DNA of 64,000 nucleotides from Fodinicola acaciae (GCF_010993745.1 NZ_WOTN01000003.1:1488001-1552000); one strand, 5' to 3'; shown: positions 44,664-53,399, numbered from the stretch's first letter. Notes: generated by a model not told the origin, from the letters alone. Numbers and translations are program-made.

Positions 44664-45599
44664 CTACCCCGCGCTGCCGGCCCCCGAGTCGAACGTCGAG
44701 TTGAAACCACTATCCACATAGGACTTCAGCCAGTCACGGAAGTCGGGGCCCAAGTCGTCGCGATCCGCCGCGAGTTTCACCACAGCACGCAGGTACGACT
44801 GGCGGTCGCCGGTGTCGTAGCGGCGGCCGGAGAACAACACTCCGTGCACCGGCGTGCCTTCGTTGGCCATGGTCGCCATCGCGTCGGTCAGCTGGATCTC
44901 GCCGCCGCGACCCGGCTGCGTACGCGCGATCACGTCGAAGATCTCGCCGGGAAGGACGTACCGGCCGATCACCGCGAGGTTGCTCGGCGCGTCGGCCGGG
45001 TCGGGTTTCTCTACCAGCTCGGAGATCGCGACCACGTCCTCCTGCTCGGTCGGCTTGGCGGTGGCGATGCCGTACAGCTTGGTCTGCTCGCGCGGCACCT
45101 CGATGAGGCCGACGACGATGCCGCCGGTGTCGGCCTGCAGGTCGAGCATCCGCGGCAGCAGCGGGTCGCGCTCGTCGATCAGGTCGTCGCCGAGCATCAC
45201 CGCGAACGGCTGGTTGCCGACATGCGCGGCCGCGCAGAGCACAGCGTGGCCGAGGCCGAGTGGCTCCGGCTGGCGGGAGGTGTGGATGGCCGCGAGGTCG
45301 CACGGCCGGCGGATCGCGTCCAGCAGGTCGTCCTTGCCGGATTCGGCGAGAGTCTGTTCCAGGTCGAGCTTACGGTCGAAGTGGTCCACCATCGACGACT
45401 TGCCGCGGCCGGTCACCAGCAGCACGTCGGTGAGCCCGGAGGCGGCCGCCTCCTCGACGATGTACTGCAACGCCGGCTTGTCGACGACGGGAAGAAGCTC
45501 TTTCGGCACCGCCTTGGTGGCGGGGAGGAATCGGGTCCCGAGCCCGGCGGCCGGGATGACAGCCTTTCGGGCGCGGGTACGCGTACGTGTCTCAGGCAT
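44664..45599 (-). CDS. galU: UTP-glucose-1-phosphate uridylyltransferase
   Basis: ATG 45599; 311 residues. The nucleotidyltransferase signature is AVIPAAGLGTRFLPATKAVP with KELLPVVDKPALQYIVEEA. Further motifs are PLGLGHAVLCA, VMLGDDLIDE, VEKPDPADAPSNLAVIGRYV and GGEIQLTDAM. It makes UDP-glucose from UTP and glucose-1-phosphate for wall glycans and trehalose. It lies 29 bp upstream of glp and is probably transcribed with it. Repeat copy B begins ~80 bp upstream of its start, so its promoter lies in or beside that repeat. Confidence 0.92.
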   Translation of the reverse strand: MPETRTRTRARKAVIPAAGLGTRFLPATKAVPKELLPVVDKPALQYIVEEAAASGLTDVLLVTGRGKSSMVDHFDRKLDLEQTLAESGKDDLLDAIRRPCDLAAIHTSRQPEPLGLGHAVLCAAAHVGNQPFAVMLGDDLIDERDPLLPRMLDLQADTGGIVVGLIEVPREQTKLYGIATAKPTEQEDVVAISELVEKPDPADAPSNLAVIGRYVLPGEIFDVIARTQPGRGGEIQLTDAMATMANEGTPVHGVLFSGRRYDTGDRQSYLRAVVKLAADRDDLGPDFRDWLKSYVDSGFNSTFDSGAGSAG

Positions 45600-45677
45600 G
45601 CGAGCAGGCTATGGCATGTGCCGCCGACGCCGGTGGACGCGGTACGTGGCGACCACCTGACTCCCCCGCACGTCGCA

Positions 45678-46068
45678 AACTACCCGCTACAGCGCGAAAC
45701 TGTCGTACCCCTCGTGTTATCTGGCCCCCACCCACATCGGGTGGGGGGTGGGTTGAGAGGTTCCAAACTGACAGAAATTGATCTTGGTCGCGTCGTCATT
45801 GAGCGCTAAATGCCACCTTTGTCCGGTTGGCTGATGCACGCAAGGCCACCTTGCGTGCACTGGACGCACGCAAGGGGGCCATGCGTGCATGGCGACTTGT
45901 GACTGGTGTGACTAAAGATGGCCAAGTGGCTGGCGAGTCGCGTGCGGCGAAGTCCAAGATCAATTTCGAACTCATCCAAGTTTCCACGCGAACCCACCCC
46001 CCACCCGATCTGGGTGGGGGCCAAATTTGGCAGGGGGGTACGACAGTTTCGCGCTGTAGCGGGTAACT
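45678..46068. repeat. ~390-bp nested palindromic repeat, copy B
   Basis: It has the same architecture as the element at 42,394. The outer arms carry AACTACCCGCTACAGCGCG at the left and CGCGCTGTAGCGGGTAACT at the right. Shared blocks are GCCAAATTTGG-type, a CCCCCACCC/GGGTGGGGG block, and a central 25-bp hairpin (45834-45858 with 45866-45890, 23 of 25 matching). The right end coincides with the TAG stop of the GGDEF gene, just as copy A abuts the rimJ stop. Confidence 0.8.
45834..45890 (-). terminator. Central 25-bp hairpin of repeat copy B
   Basis: Arms ATGCACGCAAGGCCACCTTG plus five bases and its inverted partner match 23 of 25 across a 7-base loop (ACTGGAC). It probably ends GGDEF-gene transcription. 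Confidence 0.5.
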
Positions 46069-48115
46069 AGCGTTGGACTCGGCGGGGTGCGCCGGCGACG
46101 CGCCAGGTGTCGCGGCCGTCGGCTTTGGCGGTGACCAGGGCGCCCTCGGCGGCTTCCAGCAGGTCTTCGGGTGCGGTGCCGTGTTGCGGATAGAGGGCCA
46201 CGCCGACCGACACGGTCACGCGTACGGACAGCTCCGTCGGCCGGCGCGTCGGGTCGGAGGCCGGCAGGGTGATCGGGGTCGAGCGCAGCGACATGCAGAT
46301 GCGCCGCGCCGCGGTCTGCGCGCCGGCGCTGTCGGCCTCGGGCAGCAGCAGGACGAAGGCCTCGCCGCCCTGCCGGAAAGCCATGTCGACCTCGCGTACG
46401 GCCGCGCGCAGGCGATGCGCGAGCTCGGCCAGTACGGCGTCGCCGACGGTGTGGCCATACTGCTCGTTCACCGCCGCGAACCGGTCGACGTCGACGGCCA
46501 GCACGGCCAGCGAGCGCTCGAACCGCGACGCGCGCTCGATCTCGCGCTTCAGCGACACCCGCAGATAACGGTAGTTCCACAGGTCCGTCAGCGGGTCGGC
46601 CAACGCCAGCCGCTCCGCCTCCGAGTGCAGCAGCACGTTCTCCACCGCGACCGCCGCCTGGCCGGCGAACGTACGCAGCGTCACCAGGTCGCCGTCGTCG
46701 AAGTCGTCGGCGCCGAGGCGGTCATAGAGCGCCAGTACGCCGAGCAACCGGCCGCCACCCGCGCGACTGCCGCCGGCGCCGCGGCCGCTGCCGGAGAACG
46801 GTACGGCGATGTAGGTCTGGCAGCGCGGCTCCACCGGCGCGAGGTCGGTCGCCGGGTTACGTACCCGTCCGTGCCGTGGCTCGCCGCTCTCGGCGACCCC
46901 GCCGAGCACGCCTTCGCCGATCGCCAGCCGCAGGTCGCGCGGGTTGACACCGCGGCCGGACAGGTTCTGGCCGGACTGGCCGACCAGCGTCCCCGGCCAG
47001 CTGCCGTCGCTGCGGTCGACCAGCAGCACCACGCCCGCCTGCGCGCCAGTGGCCGCCATCGCGGTCTCCAGGATCACCTCGAGAATCCGGTCGAGGTCGT
47101 GCGTCGACGACAGCGTGTCGCCGAGCAGCGCCAGGTTGCCACGCAGCTGGTCACGGCTGACGGTCAGCGCGGTCACGTACGACTGCATCTCGCGGGTCAT
47201 CCGGTTGAACGTGCTGGCCAGCTGGCCGACCTCGTCGCGGCCACGGACCGGTACGCGCGCGTCCAGGTCACCGGCCGCCACCCGCTCGGCCGCGCCGGCG
47301 ACCTCGATGATCGGCGCCGTGGTCGTACGCGCCAGCCGCCAGGCGACCAGCACGGCGATCACGATCACCAGCAGCACGATCAGGATCAGCAGGCCGTACA
47401 GGCCCTCCTGCGGCTGCCTCGGCGTGCTCAGCGCCAGCAGCAGCGGCTGTCCGCGCTGCGGCTTCACCGCACGCACCATCAGGCCACCGTCGGCCTGCGT
47501 GGCCGGCAACGCCGGCATGGCCAGCAGGTCGCCGACCGCCGCGGCGACCGCCATGCCGTCGCCGGGCAGCGTGGACAGGCCCGGCGCGCCCTTGTCGGCG
47601 AGCGCCGTCACGTCGACCGACGCCGTACGGGACAGCTGCGTGAGCAGTGCCTCGTTGAGGATGAAGGCCGCCTCGACGGTGCCGGCCACCGCGCCGGTGG
47701 ACGTACGCAGCTGCACCGATGCCGCGATGCCCGGCTGGGTCGTCCGCGAGGGCCGCGCCGGCGGGTCGACCGCGCAGTTGGCCGGGAACGACAGGGCCGT
47801 GCCGCCGCTGGCCACCTGGCCGCCGTTGGCGTCCCGTACGACCACGGCGTCGGCGAGCGCCTGCCGCAGGACGGTGTTGATGGCCGCCGGCCGCTCGGAC
47901 TCACCGGCCGTCGCCACGATCGTCGCGGCGGCCAGCGCACTGCGGCAGAGCTGCGAAACCGTGGTGGACACGGTGCTGCCGGCCAGCTGCAACCGGTCGG
48001 CGGTGCGCTGGTCGGTGACCCGTCCGACGCTGATGCCGACGAACACCGCACCGAGCACGAGCGGTCCGAGCACGATCGCCAGGAAAGCGGCGGTGAGCCG
48101 GGCGCGCATCGTCAC
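46067..48115 (-). CDS. Membrane HAMP-GAF-GGDEF protein with degenerate active site
   Basis: I start at GTG 48115 (GTG 48118 and ATG 48109 also possible), behind AGGAGG; ~682 residues. Order: TM (TAAFLAIVLGPLVLGAVFVG), external sensor of ~240 residues, TM (LLILIVLLVIVIAVLVAW), HAMP (APIIEVAGAAERVAAGDLDA), GAF, GGDEF. The signature is GGEAF instead of GG(D/E)EF, so diguanylate cyclase activity is doubtful, while the RxxD inhibitory site (REVD) is kept five residues upstream. It may therefore be a c-di-GMP receptor. It is divergent to the cyclo-ligase gene. Confidence 0.82.
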   Translation of the reverse strand: MTMRARLTAAFLAIVLGPLVLGAVFVGISVGRVTDQRTADRLQLAGSTVSTTVSQLCRSALAAATIVATAGESERPAAINTVLRQALADAVVVRDANGGQVASGGTALSFPANCAVDPPARPSRTTQPGIAASVQLRTSTGAVAGTVEAAFILNEALLTQLSRTASVDVTALADKGAPGLSTLPGDGMAVAAAVGDLLAMPALPATQADGGLMVRAVKPQRGQPLLLALSTPRQPQEGLYGLLILIVLLVIVIAVLVAWRLARTTTAPIIEVAGAAERVAAGDLDARVPVRGRDEVGQLASTFNRMTREMQSYVTALTVSRDQLRGNLALLGDTLSSTHDLDRILEVILETAMAATGAQAGVVLLVDRSDGSWPGTLVGQSGQNLSGRGVNPRDLRLAIGEGVLGGVAESGEPRHGRVRNPATDLAPVEPRCQTYIAVPFSGSGRGAGGSRAGGGRLLGVLALYDRLGADDFDDGDLVTLRTFAGQAAVAVENVLLHSEAERLALADPLTDLWNYRYLRVSLKREIERASRFERSLAVLAVDVDRFAAVNEQYGHTVGDAVLAELAHRLRAAVREVDMAFRQGGEAFVLLLPEADSAGAQTAARRICMSLRSTPITLPASDPTRRPTELSVRVTVSVGVALYPQHGTAPEDLLEAAEGALVTAKADGRDTWRVAGAPRRVQR

Positions 48116-48193
48116 CACATGCCTCCTTAGCAACCGGACCAGCACCACCTGCGATGATCGGAGCGTACGCGGGTGGGAGGGCAGACTACGCAC

Positions 48194-48796
48194 ATGACCC
48201 ACTTCGCCAGGAAGCACACGCTGCGCCAGGAGCTCTCGGCCAGCCGGCGAGGCAGGCCGGCCGCGGCGCGCGAGGCCGACTCGGCGCGGATCGTCGCGAC
48301 GTTGTGCACCGAACTCGCCGACATCGGCACCACGGTGGCCGCGTACGTGCCGGTCGGCGCCGAGCCTGGTGGCGACCTGCCCGGCACGTTGCTCGAGCGC
48401 GGATTCGCGGTGCTGCTTCCGGTGTTGTTGGCCGACGGCGACCTCGACTGGGCCACCTGCCGGTCGACCACCGACCTGGCGCCGGCCGGTCGTGGCCTTC
48501 GCGAGCCGCTCGGGCCACGGCTGGGCACCGACGCCATCCGTACGGCCGACGCGGTCGTCGTGCCGGCGGTCGCCGTCGGCCTGGACGGCTCGCGGCTCGG
48601 TCGCGGCGGCGGCTCGTACGACCGCGCGCTCACCCGCGTGTCGGCCGACACGCCGGTCGTCGCGCTGGTGTACGACGACGAGCTGGTGGACAGCCTGCCG
48701 ACCGAGGCGCACGACGTGCAGGTCAACGCGGTGGTCACGCCGTCACGCGGCTGGCTGGACCTCCCGGCCGCCTTCGGCCTGACCGGATCAGGTTGA
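48194..48796 (+). CDS. 5-formyltetrahydrofolate cyclo-ligase
   Basis: ATG 48194; 200 residues. Family features are the N-terminal KHTLRQELSASRRGR, the AAYVPVGAEPG strand, GLDGSRLGRGGGSYDRAL (ATP/folate-binding loop) and VALVYDDELVDSLPTEAHDV with VNAVVTPS at the end. The enzyme makes 5,10-methenyl-THF from 5-formyl-THF using ATP. Its place near galU, glp and mscL follows the arrangement in Mycobacterium. It is divergent to the GGDEF gene, with ~80 bp between starts. Confidence 0.88.
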   Translation: MTHFARKHTLRQELSASRRGRPAAAREADSARIVATLCTELADIGTTVAAYVPVGAEPGGDLPGTLLERGFAVLLPVLLADGDLDWATCRSTTDLAPAGRGLREPLGPRLGTDAIRTADAVVVPAVAVGLDGSRLGRGGGSYDRALTRVSADTPVVALVYDDELVDSLPTEAHDVQVNAVVTPSRGWLDLPAAFGLTGSG

Positions 48797-48885
48797 ATGC
48801 CACACCGTGATCCGCTGGACGAACGCCGTCCTTTGACGCACCATTAGCACTCGGAGAGTTCGAGTGCCAGTTCCGGAGGAACCCC

Positions 48886-49203
48886 GTGCCGACATACCAG
48901 TACGCCTGCACCGAGTGCGGTCACCGTTTCGAGGCGGTGCAGGCATTCACCGACGACGCGCTGACGACCTGCCCCAACTGCTCGGGCAAGTTGCGCAAGG
49001 TGTTCTCCGCGGTCGGCGTGGTGTTCAAGGGCTCCGGCTTCTATCGCACCGACTCGCGCTCGTCCAGCACCGCCTCGACGCCGGCCAGCAGCTCGAATGG
49101 CTCCAAGGACAGCGGCAGCACGTCCACCTCGTCGACGAGCACGTCGTCCGACACCAAGTCCAGCACCAGCAAGCCGGCCGCCACCAGCGCCTCCGCGAGC
49201 TGA
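48886..49203 (+). CDS. FmdB-type zinc ribbon protein
   Basis: GTG 48886 follows GGAGGAACCCC; 105 residues. The first 45 residues are the FmdB regulator-like zinc ribbon: YQYACTECGHRFEAVQAF, then CPNCSGKLRKVFSAVGVVFK, with two CxxC pairs, and the GSGFYRTDSR end typical of the family. The rest is a low-complexity Ser/Thr/Lys tail. The function is not firmly known; the family is often encoded near mscL and the cyclo-ligase gene in actinobacteria. Confidence 0.85.
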   Translation: MPTYQYACTECGHRFEAVQAFTDDALTTCPNCSGKLRKVFSAVGVVFKGSGFYRTDSRSSSTASTPASSSNGSKDSGSTSTSSTSTSSDTKSSTSKPAATSASAS

Positions 49204-49317
49204 CCGCTCCTTAGCACGGAACGCCACCACAAACGGGTTGTCCACAGCGGGATCGGCTGTCCACAGATTCCGGTCGCCGCGGCCAAACCGGCCGATACGC
49301 GGCATACGGTGACCGGC

Positions 49318-49758
49318 ATGCGACTGTTCACCCGCGACGACGAGCGGCTCGACACGGCACCCTGGCGGTTTCGCCTGCCGCGGCCCAGCCGGGCGCTGCG
49401 ACCGCTCGCGGCGGCCGCGCTGGTCTGCCTGGCCGCGCTCGTCCTGCTCTCCGCCAACGACACCGCCGGCCAGCCGACCGCTGCCGCTCCGAAGCCGAAA
49501 GACAGCCGCGCGGCCGTCCCGAGCGGCCTTGTCGGCGTGACAGTGGAGGTCTCGTCCGCGGCCGCGGCCACGCTGCGGCCAGGCGACCACATCGACCTGC
49601 TGGCGACCGCGGCCGACACGACCACCGTCGCCGAGTCGGCGTTGGTGCTGGCCACCGGCGCCAGTCAGGTTTTCGTTGCGGTGCCGCGAGAAGCCGCCAC
49701 CCGGATTGCCGCAATCCCGGCAGATGCCCGAATAACCGTCACCGTACGCTCCCCTTAG
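49318..49758 (+). CDS. SAF-domain protein (CpaB/RcpC-like), membrane-anchored
   Basis: ATG 49318 (GTG 49309 possible); 146 residues. A basic N-terminus is followed by a TM segment (RPLAAAALVCLAALVLLSAN) and a short linker. The C-terminal domain VPSGLVGVTVEVSSAAAATL, RPGDHIDLLAT, VFVAVPREAATRIAAI matches the second part of the SAF/RcpC domain found in Flp pilus assembly proteins. No pilus genes are nearby, so the role is open; this gene is regularly found before mscL in actinobacteria. Confidence 0.7.
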   Translation: MRLFTRDDERLDTAPWRFRLPRPSRALRPLAAAALVCLAALVLLSANDTAGQPTAAAPKPKDSRAAVPSGLVGVTVEVSSAAAATLRPGDHIDLLATAADTTTVAESALVLATGASQVFVAVPREAATRIAAIPADARITVTVRSP

Positions 49759-49784
49759 CAATCGCCTAAGGGAGGAAAGCGAAG

Positions 49785-50183
49785 ATGCTGAGGGGTTTCA
49801 AGGAGTTCATCCTGCGCGGCAACGTCGTCGAGCTGGCCGTCGCGGTCGTGATCGGTTCCGCCTTCAACGCGGTGGTGACCTCGGTGGTCGACAACCTGAT
49901 CAAGCCGCTGATCCAGCTGGTGCCCAGCGTCGGGCCGCAGGGTGGCCTGGTGCTGCGGCACAACCCCGGCGGTGCGGACGTGGTGCTCGGCTATGGCAAC
50001 GTGATCAACGCGCTGATCACCTTCGTCCTCATCGCCGCGGTCGTCTACTTCGCCTTCGTGCTGCCGATGAACAAGCTCGCCGAGATGCGCGCCAAGGGAA
50101 GGGAGCCGGAGCCGGAGAAGGTCAGCGAGGAGGTGGCGCTGCTGCGCGAGATCCGCGACTCACTCGCCCGCCGGCAGGACTGA
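49785..50183 (+). CDS. mscL: Large-conductance mechanosensitive channel
   Basis: ATG 49785 follows GGGAGGAAAG; 132 residues. The N-terminus MLRGFKEFILRGNVVELAVA with VVIGSAFNAVVTSVVDNLI is the strongly conserved first TM helix (pore). The second TM helix is NVINALITFVLIAAVVYFAF. The C-terminus is a charged helix (EEVALLREIRDSLARRQ). It forms a pentameric membrane pore that releases solutes under osmotic downshock. A perfect hairpin follows five bases after the stop. Confidence 0.95.
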   Translation: MLRGFKEFILRGNVVELAVAVVIGSAFNAVVTSVVDNLIKPLIQLVPSVGPQGGLVLRHNPGGADVVLGYGNVINALITFVLIAAVVYFAFVLPMNKLAEMRAKGREPEPEKVSEEVALLREIRDSLARRQD

Positions 50184-50187
50184 CGGT

Positions 50188-50234
50188 CGCATGGCCACCA
50201 TGCGTGCGCCGGACGCACGCATGGTGGCCATGCG
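50188..50234 (+). terminator. Perfect 21-bp hairpin terminator of mscL
   Basis: CGCATGGCCACCATGCGTGCG (50188-50208; 21 bases, first 20 CGCATGGCCACCATGCGTGC) is exactly inverted at 50214-50234 with loop CCGGA. The arm is related to the central hairpins of the large palindromic repeats. Confidence 0.75.
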
Positions 50235-50254
50235 GACATCCCGTCGGCCGGGCG

Positions 50255-50413
50255 TCACCAGTGTGGCGGACGCTCCTCCAGCAGCCGGTCGTCGCGGCTG
50301 TCCCGGCCGTAGCGCTCACCCCAGCCCTCGTCGCGGTCGTCGCTGGTCTGGTCGGGGAGGATGTCGATGTCGTCGTCCAGCTGCACTTCGCGGTCCCCGT
50401 CTGGCGCGCTCAT
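50255..50413 (-). CDS. Small acidic actinobacterial protein (52 aa)
   Basis: ATG 50413 has GAGGAG five bases upstream, and the stop is at 50255-50257. The product is very acidic and ends DRLLEERPPHW, preceded by DDRDEGWGERYGRDSRD. Short proteins with the D-R-D-E-G-W-G-E and E-R-P-P-H-W endings are conserved in many actinobacteria, always of unknown function. Its size, strong ribosome site and this motif support a real gene. Confidence 0.65.
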   Translation of the reverse strand: MSAPDGDREVQLDDDIDILPDQTSDDRDEGWGERYGRDSRDDRLLEERPPHW

Positions 50414-50561
50414 GCGGGCTCCTCAGCAGTTCAAGTGGTGGACACGGGACGGTTCTGTGACACTACGACTGTCCGTTATTGATCACGTGCCGGCGACGTC
50501 CAGGCTACTGACACGGATGTCGGGCCACTGTGACTGCCGGCACCAAGAGGGGGTCCTTTCC

Positions 50562-50762
50562 ATGAGCATGTTCGACGATGCGAAGAAGTTCATCGACGAG
50601 CACGACGAGCAGGTAGACCAGGTCCTGGACAAGGCCGGCGAGTTCGCCAACGAGAAAACCGGCGGCCAGTACGGCGACCAGATCCAGCAGGGGGTCGACT
50701 TCGCGCAGCAGCACACCGGCGACGGAGACACGACGCAGGGACAGCAGGACCAGCAGCAGTAG
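50562..50762 (+). CDS. MT0933/Rv0909-like antitoxin-type small protein
   Basis: ATG 50562 (second ATG 50568); 66 residues. The sequence MSMFDDAKKFIDEHDEQVDQ followed by KAGEFANEKTGGQYGDQI matches the antitoxin family MT0933 (Rv0909). The C-terminus is a Gln/Asp-rich low-complexity tail. No toxin gene is adjacent, which is common for this family, so an antitoxin role is doubtful. In M. tuberculosis the homolog lies beside ctpE; here a CtpE-like gene follows at 55.3 kb. A classical terminator comes next. Confidence 0.72.
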   Translation: MSMFDDAKKFIDEHDEQVDQVLDKAGEFANEKTGGQYGDQIQQGVDFAQQHTGDGDTTQGQQDQQQ

Positions 50763-50774
50763 GACCACCGCGGA

Positions 50775-50803
50775 AGGGACCCGAGCGCGCTCGGGTCCCT
50801 TTT
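50775..50803 (+). terminator. Intrinsic terminator
   Basis: A perfect 26-bp palindrome (AGGGACCCGAGCG / CGCTCGGGTCCCT) is followed by TTT. It can serve both the small gene on the left and, in the other sense, the convergent acylase gene that ends at 50805. Confidence 0.85.
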
Positions 50804-50804
50804 G

Positions 50805-53279
50805 CTATGGCGTCAGCTCCAGCGTGTCCACCGCCGACGCGCGTACGGCGCCGGCACTGAACGGCATCGGCCGCAGCTCACCGCGTTGCCACAGCGGCGT
50901 CTGGTCGCCGTAATGGTCGGCGTAGGCGTGACCGGACACGCCGGTCAGGTCGATCCACCTCGACCGGTCCAGATCGGCGGTGTCCACGATCATCCGCATC
51001 GACGGCACGCTGGCCACCGCGTAGCCCTTGGCGGCGATCCAGCCGGTCGCGTCGACCAGGCCGCCACCACCGCCGACCGCGTACGGACCGCGGTTGAACA
51101 ACGCCTCGATCGGCGCGATCCCGGAGTTGCCCAGGCTCGCGTTGCGCAGCGTCAGCTGGTGCATCCGTCCCCACTGCCAGCCCTTCGGGTCGGCGCCCTG
51201 GCTGTCGGCCAGCTCGGTCGCGGCCTCGGTCATCGCGCGCGCCAGGATGTCGTCACGGCTCTCGACCCGCTTCGTGCCGCGTACGTCCCACCACGGCGAC
51301 CGCGGATCCGCCAGCAGCGCTTTCACGACCGCGAACCACCGCTCGTTGCCGACGACACTTTCGCGGTCGTACGCCGGGATGTCGTCGTAGAACGTGTCGG
51401 CGAGCAGGTGCCGCCAGGTGGCGTTGAAGAAAGCACCGGCCGCCGAGCCGGCCGGCTGCTGGAAATCCCAGCCACGCAACAGGTCCTGCGCCCGCGCGGC
51501 GAAACCGGTCAGCCGGATCCTCAGCAGCGCCGGCACGACGTCGACGGCGTTGCCGTTGCGCGTGTCCATCTGCATGCGCTGCACATCGGCGACACTCACC
51601 TTCGCGCGTGAGGTGATCAGGTCGCGGATCCGCTGCGACCGATAGCCGTATTCCCAGTCGGTGGTCAGCAAATACGGATAGCCGGGGCCGACGACCGCCT
51701 GGTTGGCGGTCACCACGAAACCCTCCTGCGGGTTCAGCACGCTCGGCAGCGCGTCGTACGGAATGCGGCTTTTCCAGTCATAGCGCGGATCCCAGCCCGG
51801 CGCCGGCCACCGGCCGTCCCCCAGGCCACGGACCGGGATGTCACCAGGCGCCTGATAGCCGATGTTGCCGTCCACGTCCGCGTACACGAGATTCTGTGCC
51901 GGTACGGCGAAAAGCCGCGCCGCCTCGCGGAACTGCGGCCAGTTTTGCGCCAGCGCCATCGAAAAGACGGCGTCCATGGTGCGGCCGGCGTCCAATGCCG
52001 TCCAGCGCAACGACACCGCGGTCGTCTTCGACGCGCGCCGTACGCCCGGATCGACGTCGGACATCAGCGGGCCGTGACCCGTGCTGCGGACTGTGACGAC
52101 CCGCGAGGAGCCGCCGGCGATCCGGATCGTCTCCTTACGTGTCTGCAGCGGCCGCCATTCGTCGCCGACCTGATACCGCGTGCCGTTCAGCTTCTCCAGG
52201 TAGAGATCAGCGACGTCCGGACCGAGATTGGTGAATCCCCAGGCGATCCGCTCGTTGTGTCCGATGACGATCCCGGGTACGCCGGAAAAACTGTAGCCGA
52301 GCACGGAAAACGGGCAGCCGGCCGAGACCGTCCGGCAGTGCAGGCCCATCTGGTACCAGATCGACGGCATGCCGGGACCGAGGTGCGGATCGTTGGCCAG
52401 GATCGGTTTTCCGGTGGTCGTGCGCGAGCCGGCGATCACCCAGGAATTCGACCCGATGTCGGCGGAGGTCCCGGGGCCGAGCAGGTCCAGCGCGCGAAAA
52501 GCCTTCGAAACTCCGGAAAAAGCAACAGCCGGCTGTACGGTCGCCGAGCGGAACGTGCCGTTCCGCACGCCGCCGCCACCGACGATCGGCGCGTGTTCCG
52601 CAAACGGATATGCCGGCCACAGCTGCTCGATGCGGTCCCTCGACAGGCCGGCGGTGAGCAGTTGTGCGCGGTCCAGCTCGGCGATCAGGTTGGACCGCAG
52701 ATCCCACGCCATCGCCTTCAGCCAGGCGACCGAGTCGACCGGTGTCCACGGCTCGATCCGGTAGTCCGGTGCGGTGATTTTCAACACACCGTATTCGAGG
52801 CTGGCCGCCAGGCCCTGGTGCGTCCGGAGATACGCGTTGACGCCGGCCGCGTATGCCTGCAGGTAAATCTTTGTCCGCGCGGACAACAGGCCAAATTCGC
52901 GCTCCGCGACCCGCCGCCATCCCATCGTCCGCACGGCCGCGTCGGTGTCCACCTGGCTCGCGCCGAACATCTCCGACAGCCGGCCAGCGGTGACATGCCG
53001 GCGGAAGTCCATTTCCCAGAACCGGTCCTGCGCGTGCACATATCCCTGGGCACGGAAAAGATCCGTCGCGGTCGACGCGTACAGCTGGGGCACGCCACCG
53101 GCGTCGCGGCTGACCGTGACCGGCGCGGACAGGCCCGGCACGGAGACACTGCCGGACGTCTGCGGAAAAGACGCGCGTACGGCGATCGTCCCCCCGCCGA
53201 CGGCGAAGGCGCCGACCAGCAACAACACCGCGAGAATGCCGCACATCAGCCGGACGGCGACCCGTCCCCACCGTTTCAT
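50805..53279 (-). CDS. Penicillin acylase family N-terminal-nucleophile hydrolase
   Basis: ATG 53279 gives 824 residues with a signal/anchor (VAVRLMCGILAVLLLVGAFA). The alpha part has YVHAQDRFWEMDFRRHVTAG and RLSEMFG. The autocleavage site and nucleophile Ser lie in SADIGSNSWVIAGSRTTTGK with ILANDPHLG after it. The beta part carries FVVTANQAVVGP and the conserved ending. The family cleaves amide bonds in beta-lactams, acyl-homoserine lactones or similar acylated compounds; the substrate is unknown. It should act outside the membrane. The gene is divergent to the DUF4430 protein gene. Confidence 0.88.
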   Translation of the reverse strand: MKRWGRVAVRLMCGILAVLLLVGAFAVGGGTIAVRASFPQTSGSVSVPGLSAPVTVSRDAGGVPQLYASTATDLFRAQGYVHAQDRFWEMDFRRHVTAGRLSEMFGASQVDTDAAVRTMGWRRVAEREFGLLSARTKIYLQAYAAGVNAYLRTHQGLAASLEYGVLKITAPDYRIEPWTPVDSVAWLKAMAWDLRSNLIAELDRAQLLTAGLSRDRIEQLWPAYPFAEHAPIVGGGGVRNGTFRSATVQPAVAFSGVSKAFRALDLLGPGTSADIGSNSWVIAGSRTTTGKPILANDPHLGPGMPSIWYQMGLHCRTVSAGCPFSVLGYSFSGVPGIVIGHNERIAWGFTNLGPDVADLYLEKLNGTRYQVGDEWRPLQTRKETIRIAGGSSRVVTVRSTGHGPLMSDVDPGVRRASKTTAVSLRWTALDAGRTMDAVFSMALAQNWPQFREAARLFAVPAQNLVYADVDGNIGYQAPGDIPVRGLGDGRWPAPGWDPRYDWKSRIPYDALPSVLNPQEGFVVTANQAVVGPGYPYLLTTDWEYGYRSQRIRDLITSRAKVSVADVQRMQMDTRNGNAVDVVPALLRIRLTGFAARAQDLLRGWDFQQPAGSAAGAFFNATWRHLLADTFYDDIPAYDRESVVGNERWFAVVKALLADPRSPWWDVRGTKRVESRDDILARAMTEAATELADSQGADPKGWQWGRMHQLTLRNASLGNSGIAPIEALFNRGPYAVGGGGGLVDATGWIAAKGYAVASVPSMRMIVDTADLDRSRWIDLTGVSGHAYADHYGDQTPLWQRGELRPMPFSAGAVRASAVDTLELTP

Positions 53280-53399
53280 GACGCCAACATAAGGCCCGGC
53301 ACCGACAGGCCGTACGAATGGGACAGATCGCTTCACTCCGCAGTCATGGGATCACTGCGCGCCGAGAAGTTGTCAGACCCGCGTGTTAACGTCACGGCC

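Noticed and set aside
46073-48130. Long plus-strand frame opposite the GGDEF gene
   Set aside because: Arg/Gln/Gly-rich shadow of a clearly real gene on the other strand.
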